Positions 8,631 through 18,006 are shown, numbered from the stretch's first letter. The stretch: 64,000 nt of DNA from Aquipuribacter sp. SD81 (GCF_037153975.1 NZ_JBBAYJ010000001.1:209633-273632); one strand, 5' to 3'. Notes: generated by a model from the letters alone, not told the origin. Numbers and translations: made by a program.

Positions 8631-9472
8631 TGCCCGGCATCTCCACCCGCGAGCGGGTGCTCTGGTACGTGGCGGCCGCGGTCGTCGTGGTCTACGCGCT
8701 GTTCCCCGTCGCGTGGATCGTGTCGCTGTCGCTCAAGCCGACCGCCGACCTGTCGAACCGGCAGTTCCTGCCGACGAACGCGACGCTCGCGAACTACGAG
8801 CAGATCCTGCTCGGCGACGCCCGCGACCTGTTCCTGCCCGCGCTCGGCGTCTCCGTCGTCGTGTCCGGGCTGTCGACGCTGCTCGCGGTCGTGCTCGCGA
8901 CGTTCTGCGCGTACGCGATCGCCCGGCTGGAGTTCCCCGGCAAGCGCGTGATCCTCGGCGCGGCGCTCGGGGTGTCGATCTTCCCCGTCATCAGCATCGT
9001 GACGCCGCTGTTCAACGTGTGGCGGCTCGTGGGGCTCTACGACACCATCCCGGGGCTCGTCATCCCGTACATGGCGCTCACGCTGCCGCTGTCGATCTGG
9101 GTGCTGTCGGCGTTCTTCCGGCAGATCCCGTGGGAGCTCGAGCAGGCGGCCCAGGTCGACGGCGCGACGACGTGGCAGGCGTTCCGCAAGGTGATCGTGC
9201 CGCTCGCGGCGCCGGGCGTCTTCACCACCGCGATCATCGCGTTCTTCATCGCGTGGAACGACTTCGTCTTCGGCATCTCGCTCACCTCGACCGAGCGCGC
9301 GCGCCCGGTGCCCGCCGCGCTCGCGTTCTTCACCGGCGAGTCGCAGTTCACCGAGCCGACGGGCGCCATCGCGGCGGCCGCGGTCGTCGTCACCGTCCCC
9401 GTGGTCGTCCTCGTCCTCATCTTCCAGCGCCGGATCGTGTCCGGCCTCACGTCCGGCGCCGTCAAGGGCTGA
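8630..9472 (+). CDS. Carbohydrate ABC transporter permease, SugB/MalG-like
   Basis: A 280-residue permease with six predicted membrane segments. It opens with TRERVLWYVAAAVVVVYALFPVAW, carries the SLKPTADL periplasmic loop and the EAA motif EQAAQVDGATTWQAFRKVIVPLAAPG, and ends with RRIVSGLTSGAVKG, the usual C-terminal tail of MalG-type subunits. The ATG starts inside the preceding stop (TGATG). It pairs with the SugA-like subunit and the ATPase encoded 27 bp downstream. Confidence 0.93.
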   Translation: MPGISTRERVLWYVAAAVVVVYALFPVAWIVSLSLKPTADLSNRQFLPTNATLANYEQILLGDARDLFLPALGVSVVVSGLSTLLAVVLATFCAYAIARLEFPGKRVILGAALGVSIFPVISIVTPLFNVWRLVGLYDTIPGLVIPYMALTLPLSIWVLSAFFRQIPWELEQAAQVDGATTWQAFRKVIVPLAAPGVFTTAIIAFFIAWNDFVFGISLTSTERARPVPAALAFFTGESQFTEPTGAIAAAAVVVTVPVVVLVLIFQRRIVSGLTSGAVKG

Positions 9473-9499
9473 GGCCCGCCCCGAGAGAAGGAGGCTCCT

Positions 9500-10810
9500 G
9501 TGGCCACCATCGAGCTCCACAACATCGTCAAGGTCTACGGCGACGGCTTCGCGGCGGTCGACGACGTCAGCATCGACATCGAGGACGGCGAGTTCGTCAT
9601 CCTCGTCGGCCCGTCCGGGTCGGGGAAGTCGACCCTGCTCCGCATGATCGCCGGGCTGGAGGACATCACCTCCGGCGACCTCCTCATCGACGGCACCCGC
9701 GTCAACGAGAAGGCCCCCCGCGACCGCGGCCTCGCGATGGTGTTCCAGAACTACGCCCTGTACCCCCACCTCACGGTGTACGAGAACATCGCCTTCCCGC
9801 TCCGGCTGTCCAAGCACAAGGTCAAGGAGAAGGAGCTCGACGAGGCGGTCCGCAACGCGGCGGGGCTGCTCGAGCTCGAGGAGCACCTCGAGCGCAAGCC
9901 GGCGAACCTGTCCGGCGGCCAGCGCCAGCGCGTCGCCATGGGCCGGGCCCTCGTGCGGGAGGCCAACGCGTTCCTCTTCGACGAGCCGCTGTCGAACCTC
10001 GACGCCAAGCTGCGCGGGCAGATGCGGACGGAGATCGCGCGGCTGCAGCGCCGGCTCGGCACGACCACGGTGTACGTCACCCACGACCAGACCGAGGCGA
10101 TGACCCTCGGCGACCGGGTCGCGGTGCTGCGGCGCGGGGTCATGCAGCAGATCGCGAGCCCGCGCGAGCTGTACGAGCAGCCCGTCAACCTCTTCGTCGC
10201 CGGGTTCATCGGCAGCCCGCCCATGAACTTCGTGCCGGGCAGGGTCGAGGGGTCGACGCTCCACCTGCCCTTCGGTGACGTGCCGCTGCCGGAGGCGATG
10301 GTCGAGCAGGCGGGCGGCCGCGAGGTCGTCGTGGCGGGCATCCGGCCGGAGCACTTCGAGGACGCCTCCATCGTCGACACGCCCGACGACGGCGTCACCT
10401 TCGACGCCGAGGTCGACGTCACCGAGTGGCTCGGCGACCAGCTCTACGCCTACGTGCCCTTCGAGGCGGAGGGCGACGTGCGCCGCAAGCTCGACGAGCT
10501 CGACCGCGAGCTCGACGGCGAGGGCATGCGCACCCAGCTCGTCGTCGCCCTCGACGGGCAGAGCAAGGTGCGCGACGGGTCGCGGGCGACGCTGTGGCTC
10601 GACACCCGGCGCATGCACCTGTTCGACCCGGAGACCGGCGACAACCTCACGCGTGACGAGGAGGAGGCGACCCGGCTCGGCCGGGAGAGCGCCGACGCGC
10701 GCAAGGAGGCGATCGAGCGGGAGCGGCGCCGGCGCGACGGCGACGCCGACGGTGCGGGCGAGGGCACGCGGACCGTCGACGTCCGCGACAAGGAGGGTGC
10801 GCGCGCCTGA
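9500..10810 (+). CDS. Sugar ABC transporter ATP-binding protein (UgpC/MsmX/SugC type)
   Basis: A 436-residue cytoplasmic ATPase that drives the importer. Walker A GPSGSGKST is at residues 37-45, followed by the Q-loop MVFQNYALYPHL, the signature LSGGQRQRVAMGRA, Walker B FLFDEP, the D-loop SNLDAKLR and the switch His in YVTHDQ. A C-terminal TOBE/OB regulatory domain (residues about 235-380) is followed by a charged tail of about 50 residues rich in Arg, Glu and Asp, longer than usual for the family. GTG start preceded by GGAGG. In other actinobacteria one MsiK-type ATPase serves several importers; this one lies in its own operon. Confidence 0.93.
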   Translation: MATIELHNIVKVYGDGFAAVDDVSIDIEDGEFVILVGPSGSGKSTLLRMIAGLEDITSGDLLIDGTRVNEKAPRDRGLAMVFQNYALYPHLTVYENIAFPLRLSKHKVKEKELDEAVRNAAGLLELEEHLERKPANLSGGQRQRVAMGRALVREANAFLFDEPLSNLDAKLRGQMRTEIARLQRRLGTTTVYVTHDQTEAMTLGDRVAVLRRGVMQQIASPRELYEQPVNLFVAGFIGSPPMNFVPGRVEGSTLHLPFGDVPLPEAMVEQAGGREVVVAGIRPEHFEDASIVDTPDDGVTFDAEVDVTEWLGDQLYAYVPFEAEGDVRRKLDELDRELDGEGMRTQLVVALDGQSKVRDGSRATLWLDTRRMHLFDPETGDNLTRDEEEATRLGRESADARKEAIERERRRRDGDADGAGEGTRTVDVRDKEGARA

Positions 10811-10872
10811 GCCCAGGCGCAGCAGCCTCGGCCCACCCGCGTCGGTGACCACCAGGACTGCACTGCAGCGCT

Positions 10873-10903
10873 GGGGCCGCGCGTGAGGGTGGACCGCGGC
10901 CCC
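10873..10903. terminator. Stem-loop between convergent genes
   Basis: Arms GGGGCCGCG and CGCGGCCCC with a 13-nt loop lie between the ABC operon (reading right) and the regulator gene (reading left). There is no U-tract, as is common for GC-rich actinobacterial terminators. It could end transcripts from both sides. Confidence 0.5.
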
Positions 10904-10920
10904 CCAGGGCCGGGTCGCCC

Positions 10921-11265
10921 TCAGGCGGTGGCGATCCGCTCGAGGGCGCGCCGGTGCTGCGCGAAGGCGGTCCGCCCCTGCGCGGTGGGCGCGAGCCACG
11001 TCCGCGCCCGCCGACCCTCGGCGACCTTGCTGACCTCGAGGTAGCCGGCCTCCTCCAGCGCGGTCAGCTGACGGCTGAGCACGGAGTCGCTCACCTCGAC
11101 GGTGTCCCGCACGTGGGCGAAGGCGACCTTGTCCGCCGAGACGACGACGGCGAGGACCGAGAACCGCACGCCGTGCAGCAGCAGCGGGTCGAGGTCGTGG
11201 CGGGGGTGGCCGCCGGACGGTCCGGCCGTCGCCGTGCCGGGGGGGCTGCTCGCGCCGCCGCTCAC
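10921..11265 (-). CDS. Small winged-helix transcriptional regulator (HTH_34/MarR-like)
   Basis: A 114-residue DNA-binding protein. After a Gly/Pro/Ser-rich N-terminus the winged helix runs from LLLHGVRFSVLAVV through DTVEVSDSVLSRQLTALEEAGYLEVSK to a basic wing (EGRRARTWLAPTAQGRTAF). This matches the one-domain regulators that usually sit next to a small membrane protein. Its GTG start overlaps the stop of the membrane-protein gene (GTGA), so the two are one transcript. A 15-bp palindrome just upstream of that transcript is the likely autoregulatory site. No ligand-binding domain is visible. Confidence 0.8.
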   Translation of the reverse strand: MSGGASSPPGTATAGPSGGHPRHDLDPLLLHGVRFSVLAVVVSADKVAFAHVRDTVEVSDSVLSRQLTALEEAGYLEVSKVAEGRRARTWLAPTAQGRTAFAQHRRALERIATA

Positions 11266-11693
11266 CGCAGCGCCCGGGCGGTGAGGGCGGCGGAGACGAG
11301 CAGCGGGGCCGCGACCACCACCGCCGCCAGCGCCCAGCCCCACAGCGGCCACTCGTAGTACATGCCCACCCACAGCGAGACGCCGTACGTCACTCCCGTG
11401 CCGACCCAGCCGTTGCGGAACACCCGGCGGGAGAAGCCGCCCTGGACGGGGCGGCGGACCGCCAGCCACGCCATCGCGACCACCAGCACGCCGAAGGCGA
11501 CCATCGGCGCGACGATGTCGCCGGGTCCCTCGGCGGCCCCCAGCAGCACGGTGAGGGCGCCGAAGGCGACCCCGAAGACGGCCTGGTAGAGCACCCACCA
11601 CCGCGCGAGGCGCGTGGTGCGGGAGGTGGCCTCGTCGGCCTGGAGCAGGGCGGCCCGGGCGGTCCCGGCGTCCATCGTCTCGTCGTCCGTCAT
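11262..11693 (-). CDS. Four-helix membrane protein paired with the winged-helix regulator
   Basis: A 143-residue protein of unknown function with a charged N-terminal 30 residues followed by four hydrophobic segments in two pairs (VLYQAVFGVAFGALTVLLG and MVAFGVLVVAMAWLAV, then a Trp/Tyr-rich pair). Such proteins are regularly encoded with HTH_34 regulators in actinobacteria; their role is not established. Start chosen at the ATG at 11693; an in-frame ATG at 11711 would add six residues and place the start codon against the palindrome. First gene of the two-gene unit. Confidence 0.7.
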   Translation of the reverse strand: MTDDETMDAGTARAALLQADEATSRTTRLARWWVLYQAVFGVAFGALTVLLGAAEGPGDIVAPMVAFGVLVVAMAWLAVRRPVQGGFSRRVFRNGWVGTGVTYGVSLWVGMYYEWPLWGWALAAVVVAAPLLVSAALTARALR

Positions 11694-11713
11694 GACGACA
11701 GCCTGACACATGG

Positions 11714-11728
11714 TTTCCAAATTGGAAA
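11714..11728. promoter_or_regulatory. Palindromic operator TTTCCAAATTGGAAA
   Basis: Perfect 7-bp inverted repeat around one central base, AT-rich in a region that is otherwise strongly GC-rich. It lies immediately before the membrane-protein/regulator pair, 3 bp from the upstream ATG, where a repressor would block transcription initiation. TTGACC further upstream on the minus strand is a possible -35. The encoded winged-helix protein is the natural candidate ligand. Confidence 0.6.
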
Positions 11729-11740
11729 GCGTATGCCGGG

Positions 11741-12976
11741 TCAATCTCCTCCGGCCGTGAGCAGGTCGACCGCCTGCCGCGCGATCTCGCCCTCCTCGTC
11801 CGTCGGCACGACCAGGACGGCCGGACCGGCCGCGGCGCCGGGGTGCACGGGGACGACGTCGCCCGGGCCCGCGGCGACGTCGGCGTTGCGTGCGGGGTCG
11901 ACCTGGACACCGAGCACCGCCAGGCCGTCGCAGACGTCGGCCCGCACGCGGGCGGAGTTCTCCCCGACGCCCGCGGTGAACGCGAGCGCGTCGAGGCCCT
12001 CGAGCGCGACCGCGTACGCGCCGACGTAGGCGCGGACGCGGTAGGCGTACACCGCGAGGGCGAGGGCCGCGTCCTGCTCGCCCGCCTCGGCGCGGCGGGT
12101 GACGTCGCGCACGTCGCCGTCGCCGCACAGCCCCCTCAGCCCCGAGGCGCCGTTGAGGGCCTCCTCGACGGCCTCCGCGTCGAGCCCGGCGACGCGGCGC
12201 AGGTGGCCGGCGAGCGCGGGGTCGACGTCGCCGCTGCGCGAGCCCATGACGAGCCCCGCCAGCGGCGTGAGCCCCATCGAGGTGTCGACGCTGCGCCCGC
12301 CGCGCACCGCGCACGCGCTCGCGCCGTTGCCGAGGTGGAGCACGACGACGCGCGCCGCGCCCGGGTCCGTCCCGCGTTCGCGCTGCAGCCAGGCCGTGGC
12401 CGCGCGCGACACGTAGGCGTGCGAGGTGCCGTGGAACCCGTAGCGGCGCACCCCGTGCTCCTCGCGCCACTCCCGCGGCACGGCGTAGGTGCGGGCGACC
12501 TCGGGCAGGTCGGCGTGGAAGGCGGTGTCGAAGACCGCGACGTGGGGCACGTCGCCGAAGCGCTCCCGCGCCGCCCGGATGCCGGCCGCGTTGACGGGGT
12601 TGTGCAGCGGGGCGAGCACCGCGAGCTCCGCGATGCGGGCCAGCACCCGGTCGTCGACGACGACCGGGCCGGAGAAGTCCTCGCCGCCGTGGACCACCCG
12701 GTGGCCGACGGCCGTGACGTCGTCGAGGGAGGGCCCGTGCGCCGCGAGCGCGTCGGCAGCCGCCCGCAGCGCCGCGGCGTGGTCGGGCGCGTCGACCGCC
12801 TCGTCGTCGACCGCTCGCCCGCCCGGGCCGTCGTGGCGCAGCCGCGCGCCGTCGGAGCCGATGCGCTCGACGGTCCCGCCGCCGAGGCGCCGGGCGGCCG
12901 CGGCGGGGTCGCCGGACGGCTCGAGCACGGCGTACTTGAGCGAGGAGGAGCCGGCGTTGACCACGAGGACGCTCAC
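11741..12976 (-). CDS. ackA: Acetate kinase
   Basis: A 411-residue cytosolic ASKHA-fold kinase interconverting acetyl phosphate plus ADP and acetate plus ATP. The N-terminus is the diagnostic VLVVNAGSSSLKYAVLE; GHRVVHGGEDFSGP, VFDTAFHADLP, RYGFHGTSHAYVS, HLGNGASACAVRGGRSVDTSMG and FTAGVGENSARVR cover the substrate and nucleotide sites. The GTG start overlaps the pta stop by 4 bp, giving a pta-ackA unit for overflow acetate formation or acetate uptake. Length is normal for the family. Confidence 0.95.
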   Translation of the reverse strand: MSVLVVNAGSSSLKYAVLEPSGDPAAAARRLGGGTVERIGSDGARLRHDGPGGRAVDDEAVDAPDHAAALRAAADALAAHGPSLDDVTAVGHRVVHGGEDFSGPVVVDDRVLARIAELAVLAPLHNPVNAAGIRAARERFGDVPHVAVFDTAFHADLPEVARTYAVPREWREEHGVRRYGFHGTSHAYVSRAATAWLQRERGTDPGAARVVVLHLGNGASACAVRGGRSVDTSMGLTPLAGLVMGSRSGDVDPALAGHLRRVAGLDAEAVEEALNGASGLRGLCGDGDVRDVTRRAEAGEQDAALALAVYAYRVRAYVGAYAVALEGLDALAFTAGVGENSARVRADVCDGLAVLGVQVDPARNADVAAGPGDVVPVHPGAAAGPAVLVVPTDEEGEIARQAVDLLTAGGD

Positions 12977-15123
12977 GAGCCGTCCCTCCCGCCGTCGGTG
13001 CGGCCGCCCTCGGCGTCCCGGCGCTCCCGGTCGGCCTCCTGCGCCTGCACCGCCGTCACCGCGACCGTCGTCGCGATGTCGTCGACGGTCGCGCCGCGCG
13101 ACAGGTCGTTGACGGGCGCGTTGAGCCCCTGCAGCACGGGACCGACCGCCGTGGCACCCGCCGAGCGCTGCACGGCCTTGTACGTGTTGTTGCCGGTGTT
13201 GAGGTCGGGGAACACGAGCACCGTCGCCTGCCCGGCGACGGAGGAGTCCGGCAGCTTCGTGCGGGCCACCGACGGGTCCACGGCGGCGTCGTACTGCAGC
13301 GGGCCCTCGACGAGCAGGTCCGGCCGCCGCTCCCGGACCAGCTCCGTCGCGGTGCGCACCCGGTCGACGTCGGCGCCGCTGCCGGAGGTGCCGGTGGAGT
13401 ACGACAGCATGGCGACCCGCGGCTCGACGCCGAAGGCGGCCGCGGTGGCCGCGGAGGACACCGCGATGTCGGCGAGCTGCTCTGCGGTCGGGCTCGGCAC
13501 GACCGCGCAGTCGCCGTAGACGAGCACCCGGTCCGGCAGCAGCATGAAGAACACGCTCGAGACCACGGAGACGCCGTCACGCGTCCGGATGACCTCGAAG
13601 GCGGGCCGGATGGTGTGGGCGGTCGTGTGGACGGCGCCCGACACCATGCCGTCCGCCTCGCCCGCGTGGACCATGAGGGTGCCGAAGTACGACACGTCGG
13701 AGACGGTGTCGTGGGCCTGCTCGGGCGTGACGCCGCGGTGGGCCCGCAGCCGGGCGTAGGTCTCGGCGTACTCCTCGCGCCGCGGGTCGGTGACCGGGTC
13801 GACGACGGTGGCGCCCTGCACGTCCGCGCCCGCGGCGGCCGCCGCGGCGGCGACCTCGTCCGGCGCGCCGAGCAGGACGACGTCGGCGACGCCGCGGCGC
13901 AGCACGCGCTCGGCCGCACGCAGCACGCGCGGCTCGGTGCCCTCCGGCAGCACGATGCGGCGCCGGTCGGCCCTCGCCCGCTCGAAGAGGTCGTGGGTGA
14001 ACATGACGGGGGTGACGGTGTCGGTCGGGGCGAGCGCGAGCGCGTCCAGCCACGCCTCGGCCGGCACGTGCTCGTCCGCGAGCCGGAGCGCCGCGTCGAT
14101 CTTGCGGTGGGAGTGCGCCCGCATCCGGCCGCGCAGCCCCGCGGCGGCGGTCGCGACCGCGAAGGTCGTGCCGTCGGCGACGACGACGGGCGGCGAGGGC
14201 GAGAACCCCTCGAGCAGACGGGCGGTCGTGGGGTCGGGCTCGAACCCGCCGGTCAGCACGAGGCCCGCCGGGGTGGGGAAGGTGTCGGCGTGCGCGGCGG
14301 CGAGCGTGCCGACGAGGACGTCGGACCGGTCGCCCGGGACGATGACGACGGCCGCGTCGACGAGGTGCTCGAGCATGTGCGGCAGCGTCATGGCCGCGAC
14401 CATGACGTCGACCGCGGCCCGGTCGAGGTCGGCGTCGTCGCCGCTCACCAGGCGCGCGCCGACCGTGTCGGCGATCTGCCGCAGCGTCGGCGCGGCCAGC
14501 AGCGGCAGCTCGGGGACGACCGCGGCCCGCACGTCGAGGCCCTGCTCGTCCAGCAGCCCCTCGACGTCGCGGCGGACGGCGCCGAGGTCGTCGGGGCGGC
14601 AGCGGTTCGCCACCACCCCGACCACCGGCACGTGGCGGGCCGTGAGCTGGGCGAGCGCGTGCTCCGCGGCCGCCCGCACGTCCGCCGTGCTGCGGAAGCC
14701 GTCGCGGTCCCGGCCGGTGACGACGGCCACGACCGGCGCCGAGAGGTCCTGCGCGAGGTCGATGTTGGTCGCGAGCTCGCTCGCCGCCCCCACGTCGGTG
14801 AAGTCGCTGCCGACCACGAGCACCGCGTCCGCGTCGCGGGCCAGGGCCCGGTACCGCTCGACGATGCGGGGCCGGGTCGCGGTCGGGTCGGCGTGGTGCT
14901 CGTCGTAGGTGACCCCGACGCACGCCTGCGGCTCCGGGCGGGCGCCCTCGGGCAGCCGGCTCAGCAGCAGGTCGACGAGGAAGTCACCGCCGCCCTCCCG
15001 CGTCACCGGGCGGAACACGGCCGGCCTCGCGACGCGGCGGGCCATGGCGTCGAACAGCGCGAGCGCGAGCGCGGACTTGCCGCTGTCCGCCTCCGTGCTC
15101 ATGAGGAACAGGGCGGTGCTCAT
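12973..15123 (-). CDS. pta: Phosphate acetyltransferase, long form
   Basis: A 716-residue enzyme that transfers the acetyl group between CoA and phosphate. The N-terminal half has a dethiobiotin-synthetase-like P-loop (STEADSGKSALALALFD) and a DRTGG-type regulatory domain, giving an E. coli-like length. The C-terminal catalytic PTA domain starts near residue 370 (MFTHDLFERARADRRRIVLP) and includes SYFGTLMVHAGEADGMVSGA, MLSYSTGTSGSG and LVFPDLNTGNN. First gene of the pta-ackA pair and divergent from the acyl-CoA dehydrogenase gene across about 117 bp. Confidence 0.95.
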   Translation of the reverse strand: MSTALFLMSTEADSGKSALALALFDAMARRVARPAVFRPVTREGGGDFLVDLLLSRLPEGARPEPQACVGVTYDEHHADPTATRPRIVERYRALARDADAVLVVGSDFTDVGAASELATNIDLAQDLSAPVVAVVTGRDRDGFRSTADVRAAAEHALAQLTARHVPVVGVVANRCRPDDLGAVRRDVEGLLDEQGLDVRAAVVPELPLLAAPTLRQIADTVGARLVSGDDADLDRAAVDVMVAAMTLPHMLEHLVDAAVVIVPGDRSDVLVGTLAAAHADTFPTPAGLVLTGGFEPDPTTARLLEGFSPSPPVVVADGTTFAVATAAAGLRGRMRAHSHRKIDAALRLADEHVPAEAWLDALALAPTDTVTPVMFTHDLFERARADRRRIVLPEGTEPRVLRAAERVLRRGVADVVLLGAPDEVAAAAAAAGADVQGATVVDPVTDPRREEYAETYARLRAHRGVTPEQAHDTVSDVSYFGTLMVHAGEADGMVSGAVHTTAHTIRPAFEVIRTRDGVSVVSSVFFMLLPDRVLVYGDCAVVPSPTAEQLADIAVSSAATAAAFGVEPRVAMLSYSTGTSGSGADVDRVRTATELVRERRPDLLVEGPLQYDAAVDPSVARTKLPDSSVAGQATVLVFPDLNTGNNTYKAVQRSAGATAVGPVLQGLNAPVNDLSRGATVDDIATTVAVTAVQAQEADRERRDAEGGRTDGGRDGS

Positions 15124-15240
15124 GGGTCGACGCTAACGAGCCCCGCCGCCCCGGGCGAGCGAGGACCGTCCGCGAGGGCACCCGGGCTAGGCTCGCCGCG
15201 GAGCGGCCACCACCCCTCGGCCGCCCAGAGGGAGCGACCG

Positions 15241-16419
15241 ATGACGTTCGCACTGGCGGAGCACCACGAGGACCTCCGCGCAGTCGTCCGGGACTTCGCC
15301 GCGGCCGAGATCGCGCCGCACATCGCGAAGTGGGACGAGACGCACCACTTCCCCGCCCACCTCGTGCCGATGATGGGCGAGCTGGGCCTGTTCGGCCTCG
15401 TCGTGCCCGAGGAGCACGGCGGCGCGGGCGGCGACTTCACGAGCCTGTGCGTGGCGATCGAGGAGCTGGGCTACGTCGACCAGTCCGCCGGCATCACGCT
15501 GTCGGCGGGCGTCGGGCTCGGCATCAACCCGATCCTCACCTTCGGCACCGACGAGCAGAAGCAGCGCTGGCTGCCCGACCTCGTGGAGGGCCGCGCGCTC
15601 GCGGCGTTCGGGCTCACCGAGCCCGAGGCCGGCTCCGACGCCGGGGCGACCCGCACCCGCGCCGAGCTCGTCGACGGCGAGTGGGTCCTGGACGGCGCGA
15701 AGAGCTACATCACGAACTCCGGCACCGAGCTGACGAGCGTCGTCACCGTCACCGCCCGCACGGGCACGCGCGAGGACGGCGGCCCCGAGATCTCCGCGAT
15801 CATGGTGCCGGCGGGTACGGACGGCTTCGTCGTCGAGCAGGCCTACCGCAAGCTCGGCTGGAACTCCTCCGACACCCACGGGCTGGCGTTCAAGGGTGCC
15901 CGTGTGCCCGAGGACCACCTGCTCGGGGCCCGAGGCGACGGCTTCCGCCAGTTCCTCGCGACCCTCGACGACGGACGCATCGCGATCTCGGCGCTCGCGC
16001 TGGGCTCCGCCCGCGCGTGCCTCGACCTCGCGACGGAGTACGCGAGGACCCGCGTCGCCTTCGGCGCGCCGATCGGTCGCAACCAGGGCGTCGCCTTCCC
16101 GCTCGCCGACCTCGCCACCGACGTCGAGGCCGGGCACCTCCTCACCTACAAGGCGGCGTGGCTCAAGGACCGGCAGGCGGAGGGGAGGGCGACCCGCGCG
16201 CAGGTCAAGGAGGCCGCGTCCAAGGCGAAGCTCTTCACCTCGACCGTCGCCATGGACGCCGCGCGCGTGGCCACGCAGGTGTTCGGCGGTGCGGGGTTCA
16301 TGGAGGAGTACCCGGTCGCCCGCTTCTACCGCGACGCGAAGATCCTCGAGATCGGCGAGGGGACGAGCGAGGTGCAGAAGCTCGTCCTCGCGCGCGGCCT
16401 CGGCCTGCCCGTGGCATGA
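15241..16419 (+). CDS. Acyl-CoA dehydrogenase
   Basis: A 392-residue FAD enzyme that oxidises an acyl-CoA to the trans-2-enoyl-CoA and passes electrons to ETF. Features: helical N-domain, FAD-binding GLTEPEAGSDAG and SYITNSG, and a C-terminal domain with QVFGGAGFMEEYPVARFYRDAK and EIGEGTSEVQ. The Glu of GEGT occupies the catalytic-base position of short/medium-chain enzymes. The ATG follows AGGGAGCGACCG. The carboxylase beta gene starts within its stop codon (ATGA). This pairing is common in branched-chain acid catabolism (isovaleryl-CoA to methylcrotonyl-CoA), but no methylcrotonyl-CoA carboxylase alpha gene is adjacent, so substrate is uncertain. Confidence 0.9.
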   Translation: MTFALAEHHEDLRAVVRDFAAAEIAPHIAKWDETHHFPAHLVPMMGELGLFGLVVPEEHGGAGGDFTSLCVAIEELGYVDQSAGITLSAGVGLGINPILTFGTDEQKQRWLPDLVEGRALAAFGLTEPEAGSDAGATRTRAELVDGEWVLDGAKSYITNSGTELTSVVTVTARTGTREDGGPEISAIMVPAGTDGFVVEQAYRKLGWNSSDTHGLAFKGARVPEDHLLGARGDGFRQFLATLDDGRIAISALALGSARACLDLATEYARTRVAFGAPIGRNQGVAFPLADLATDVEAGHLLTYKAAWLKDRQAEGRATRAQVKEAASKAKLFTSTVAMDAARVATQVFGGAGFMEEYPVARFYRDAKILEIGEGTSEVQKLVLARGLGLPVA

Positions 16420-17975
16420 CGGGCACCACCGGGGGGACCGGCACCGCGCGCCCGGCCTTCGGCGAGTGGCTCGCCGAGGCCGAGCGGCGCACGGCCGCCC
16501 CCGACGAGCGGGGACGGGCCCGGCTGGACGCGGCCGGCAAGCTCGCCGTGCGCGAGCGCGTCGGCCTGCTGTGCGACGACGGCTCCTTCGTGGAGGACGG
16601 GCGGCTCGCGAACGGCGCCGCCGAGGGCCTGCCCGCCGACGGGGTGGTGACGGGCCGCGGGACCGTCGACGGGCGCCCGGTCGTCGTGGTCGCCAACGAC
16701 CCCACGGTCAAGGCGGGCTCGTGGGGCGCCCGGACGGTCGAGAAGATGGTCCGGGCCACCGAGGTGGCGCTGCGCGAGCAGCTGGCGATCGTGTGGCTCG
16801 TCGACTCCGCCGGGGCGCGCATCACCGACCAGGTCGAGCTGTTCCCCGGCCGGCGCGGTGCCGGGCGCATCTTCCACAACCAGGTCGCGCTGTCCGGCAA
16901 GGTGCCGCAGGTCTGCTGCCTGTTCGGGCCCTCGGCGGCGGGCGGGGCCTACGTGCCCTCGTTCTGCGACCTGGTGATCATGGTCGAGGGGAACGCGTCC
17001 ATGTACCTCGGCAGCCCCCGCATGGCGGAGATGGTCGTGGGGGAGCGGGTGTCGCTGGAGGAGATGGGCGGCGCGCGCATGCACTGCACCGTCTCCGGCT
17101 GCGGCGACCTGCTCGCCGCCGACGACGCCGACGCGATCGAGCAGGCGCGGCTGTACCTGTCGTACCTGCCGGCCACGTGGCGCGACGAGCCGCCCACGTA
17201 CACCCCCGAGCCGCCGCTGCGCCCGCTCGTCACCGGCGACGTGCCCGCCCGCGAGTCCGAGCCGTTCGACGTGCACGTCGTCATCGACGGGCTCGTCGAC
17301 GAGGACTCCTTCTTCGAGATCAAGCCGCTGTTCGCCCCCGAGCTCGTCGTCGGGCTCGCGCGCCTCGAGGGCCGCACCGTCGGCGTCGTGGCCAACAACT
17401 CCGCGGTCAAGGGCGGGGTGCTCTTCGTCGACTCCGCCGACAAGGCCGCCCGGTTCGTCACGCTGTGCGACGCGTTCGGCATCCCCCTCGTCTACCTCGC
17501 CGACGTCCCCGGTTTCATGATCGGCAGCGAGGTCGAGCGGGCGGGCATCATCCGCCACGGCGCGAAGATGGTCGCGGCCGTCAGCGAGGCGACCGTGCCG
17601 CAGGTGAGCGTCGTGCTCCGCAAGGCCTACGGCGCCGGGCTGTACGCCATGGCGGGGCCCGGCTTCGCCCCGCACGCGTGCGTCGCGCTGCCGACGGCCG
17701 CGATCGCCGTCATGGGTCCGGAGGCGGCGGTCAACGCCGTGTACGCCAACCGGATCGCGGCGATCGAGGACCCGGCCGAGCGCGACGCGTTCGTGCGCGC
17801 GCGCCGCGAGGAGTACCTCGAGGACGTCGACCTCCGCCGGCTCGCGAGCGACCTCGTCGTCGACGCGGTCGTGCAGCCGGAGGACCTCCGCGCCGACCTC
17901 GTGCGGCGCCTCGCGTACGCCGCCCGCACCCACCGGGAGTTCTCCGAGCGCCGCCACCCGGTCTGGCCGGTCTGA
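16416..17975 (+). CDS. Acyl-CoA carboxylase beta subunit (carboxyltransferase)
   Basis: A 519-residue carboxyltransferase subunit that moves the carboxyl group from biotin to an acyl-CoA. Both crotonase-like halves are present: the N-half with VDSAGARITDQVELFPGRRGAGRIF and oxyanion-loop GPSAAGGAY, and the C-half with VADVPGFMIGSEVERAGIIRHGAK and RKAYGAGLYAMAG. It differs clearly from the AccD at 56.2 kb and resembles the methylcrotonyl/geranyl or general acyl-CoA class. Co-translated with the acyl-CoA dehydrogenase. The likely alpha partner is the biotin chain at 4.2-6.0 kb or one outside the window. Confidence 0.88.
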   Translation: MTGTTGGTGTARPAFGEWLAEAERRTAAPDERGRARLDAAGKLAVRERVGLLCDDGSFVEDGRLANGAAEGLPADGVVTGRGTVDGRPVVVVANDPTVKAGSWGARTVEKMVRATEVALREQLAIVWLVDSAGARITDQVELFPGRRGAGRIFHNQVALSGKVPQVCCLFGPSAAGGAYVPSFCDLVIMVEGNASMYLGSPRMAEMVVGERVSLEEMGGARMHCTVSGCGDLLAADDADAIEQARLYLSYLPATWRDEPPTYTPEPPLRPLVTGDVPARESEPFDVHVVIDGLVDEDSFFEIKPLFAPELVVGLARLEGRTVGVVANNSAVKGGVLFVDSADKAARFVTLCDAFGIPLVYLADVPGFMIGSEVERAGIIRHGAKMVAAVSEATVPQVSVVLRKAYGAGLYAMAGPGFAPHACVALPTAAIAVMGPEAAVNAVYANRIAAIEDPAERDAFVRARREEYLEDVDLRRLASDLVVDAVVQPEDLRADLVRRLAYAARTHREFSERRHPVWPV

Positions 17976-18006
17976 CGACCGCGACGAGGCACCCGGACGG
18001 GCGTTC

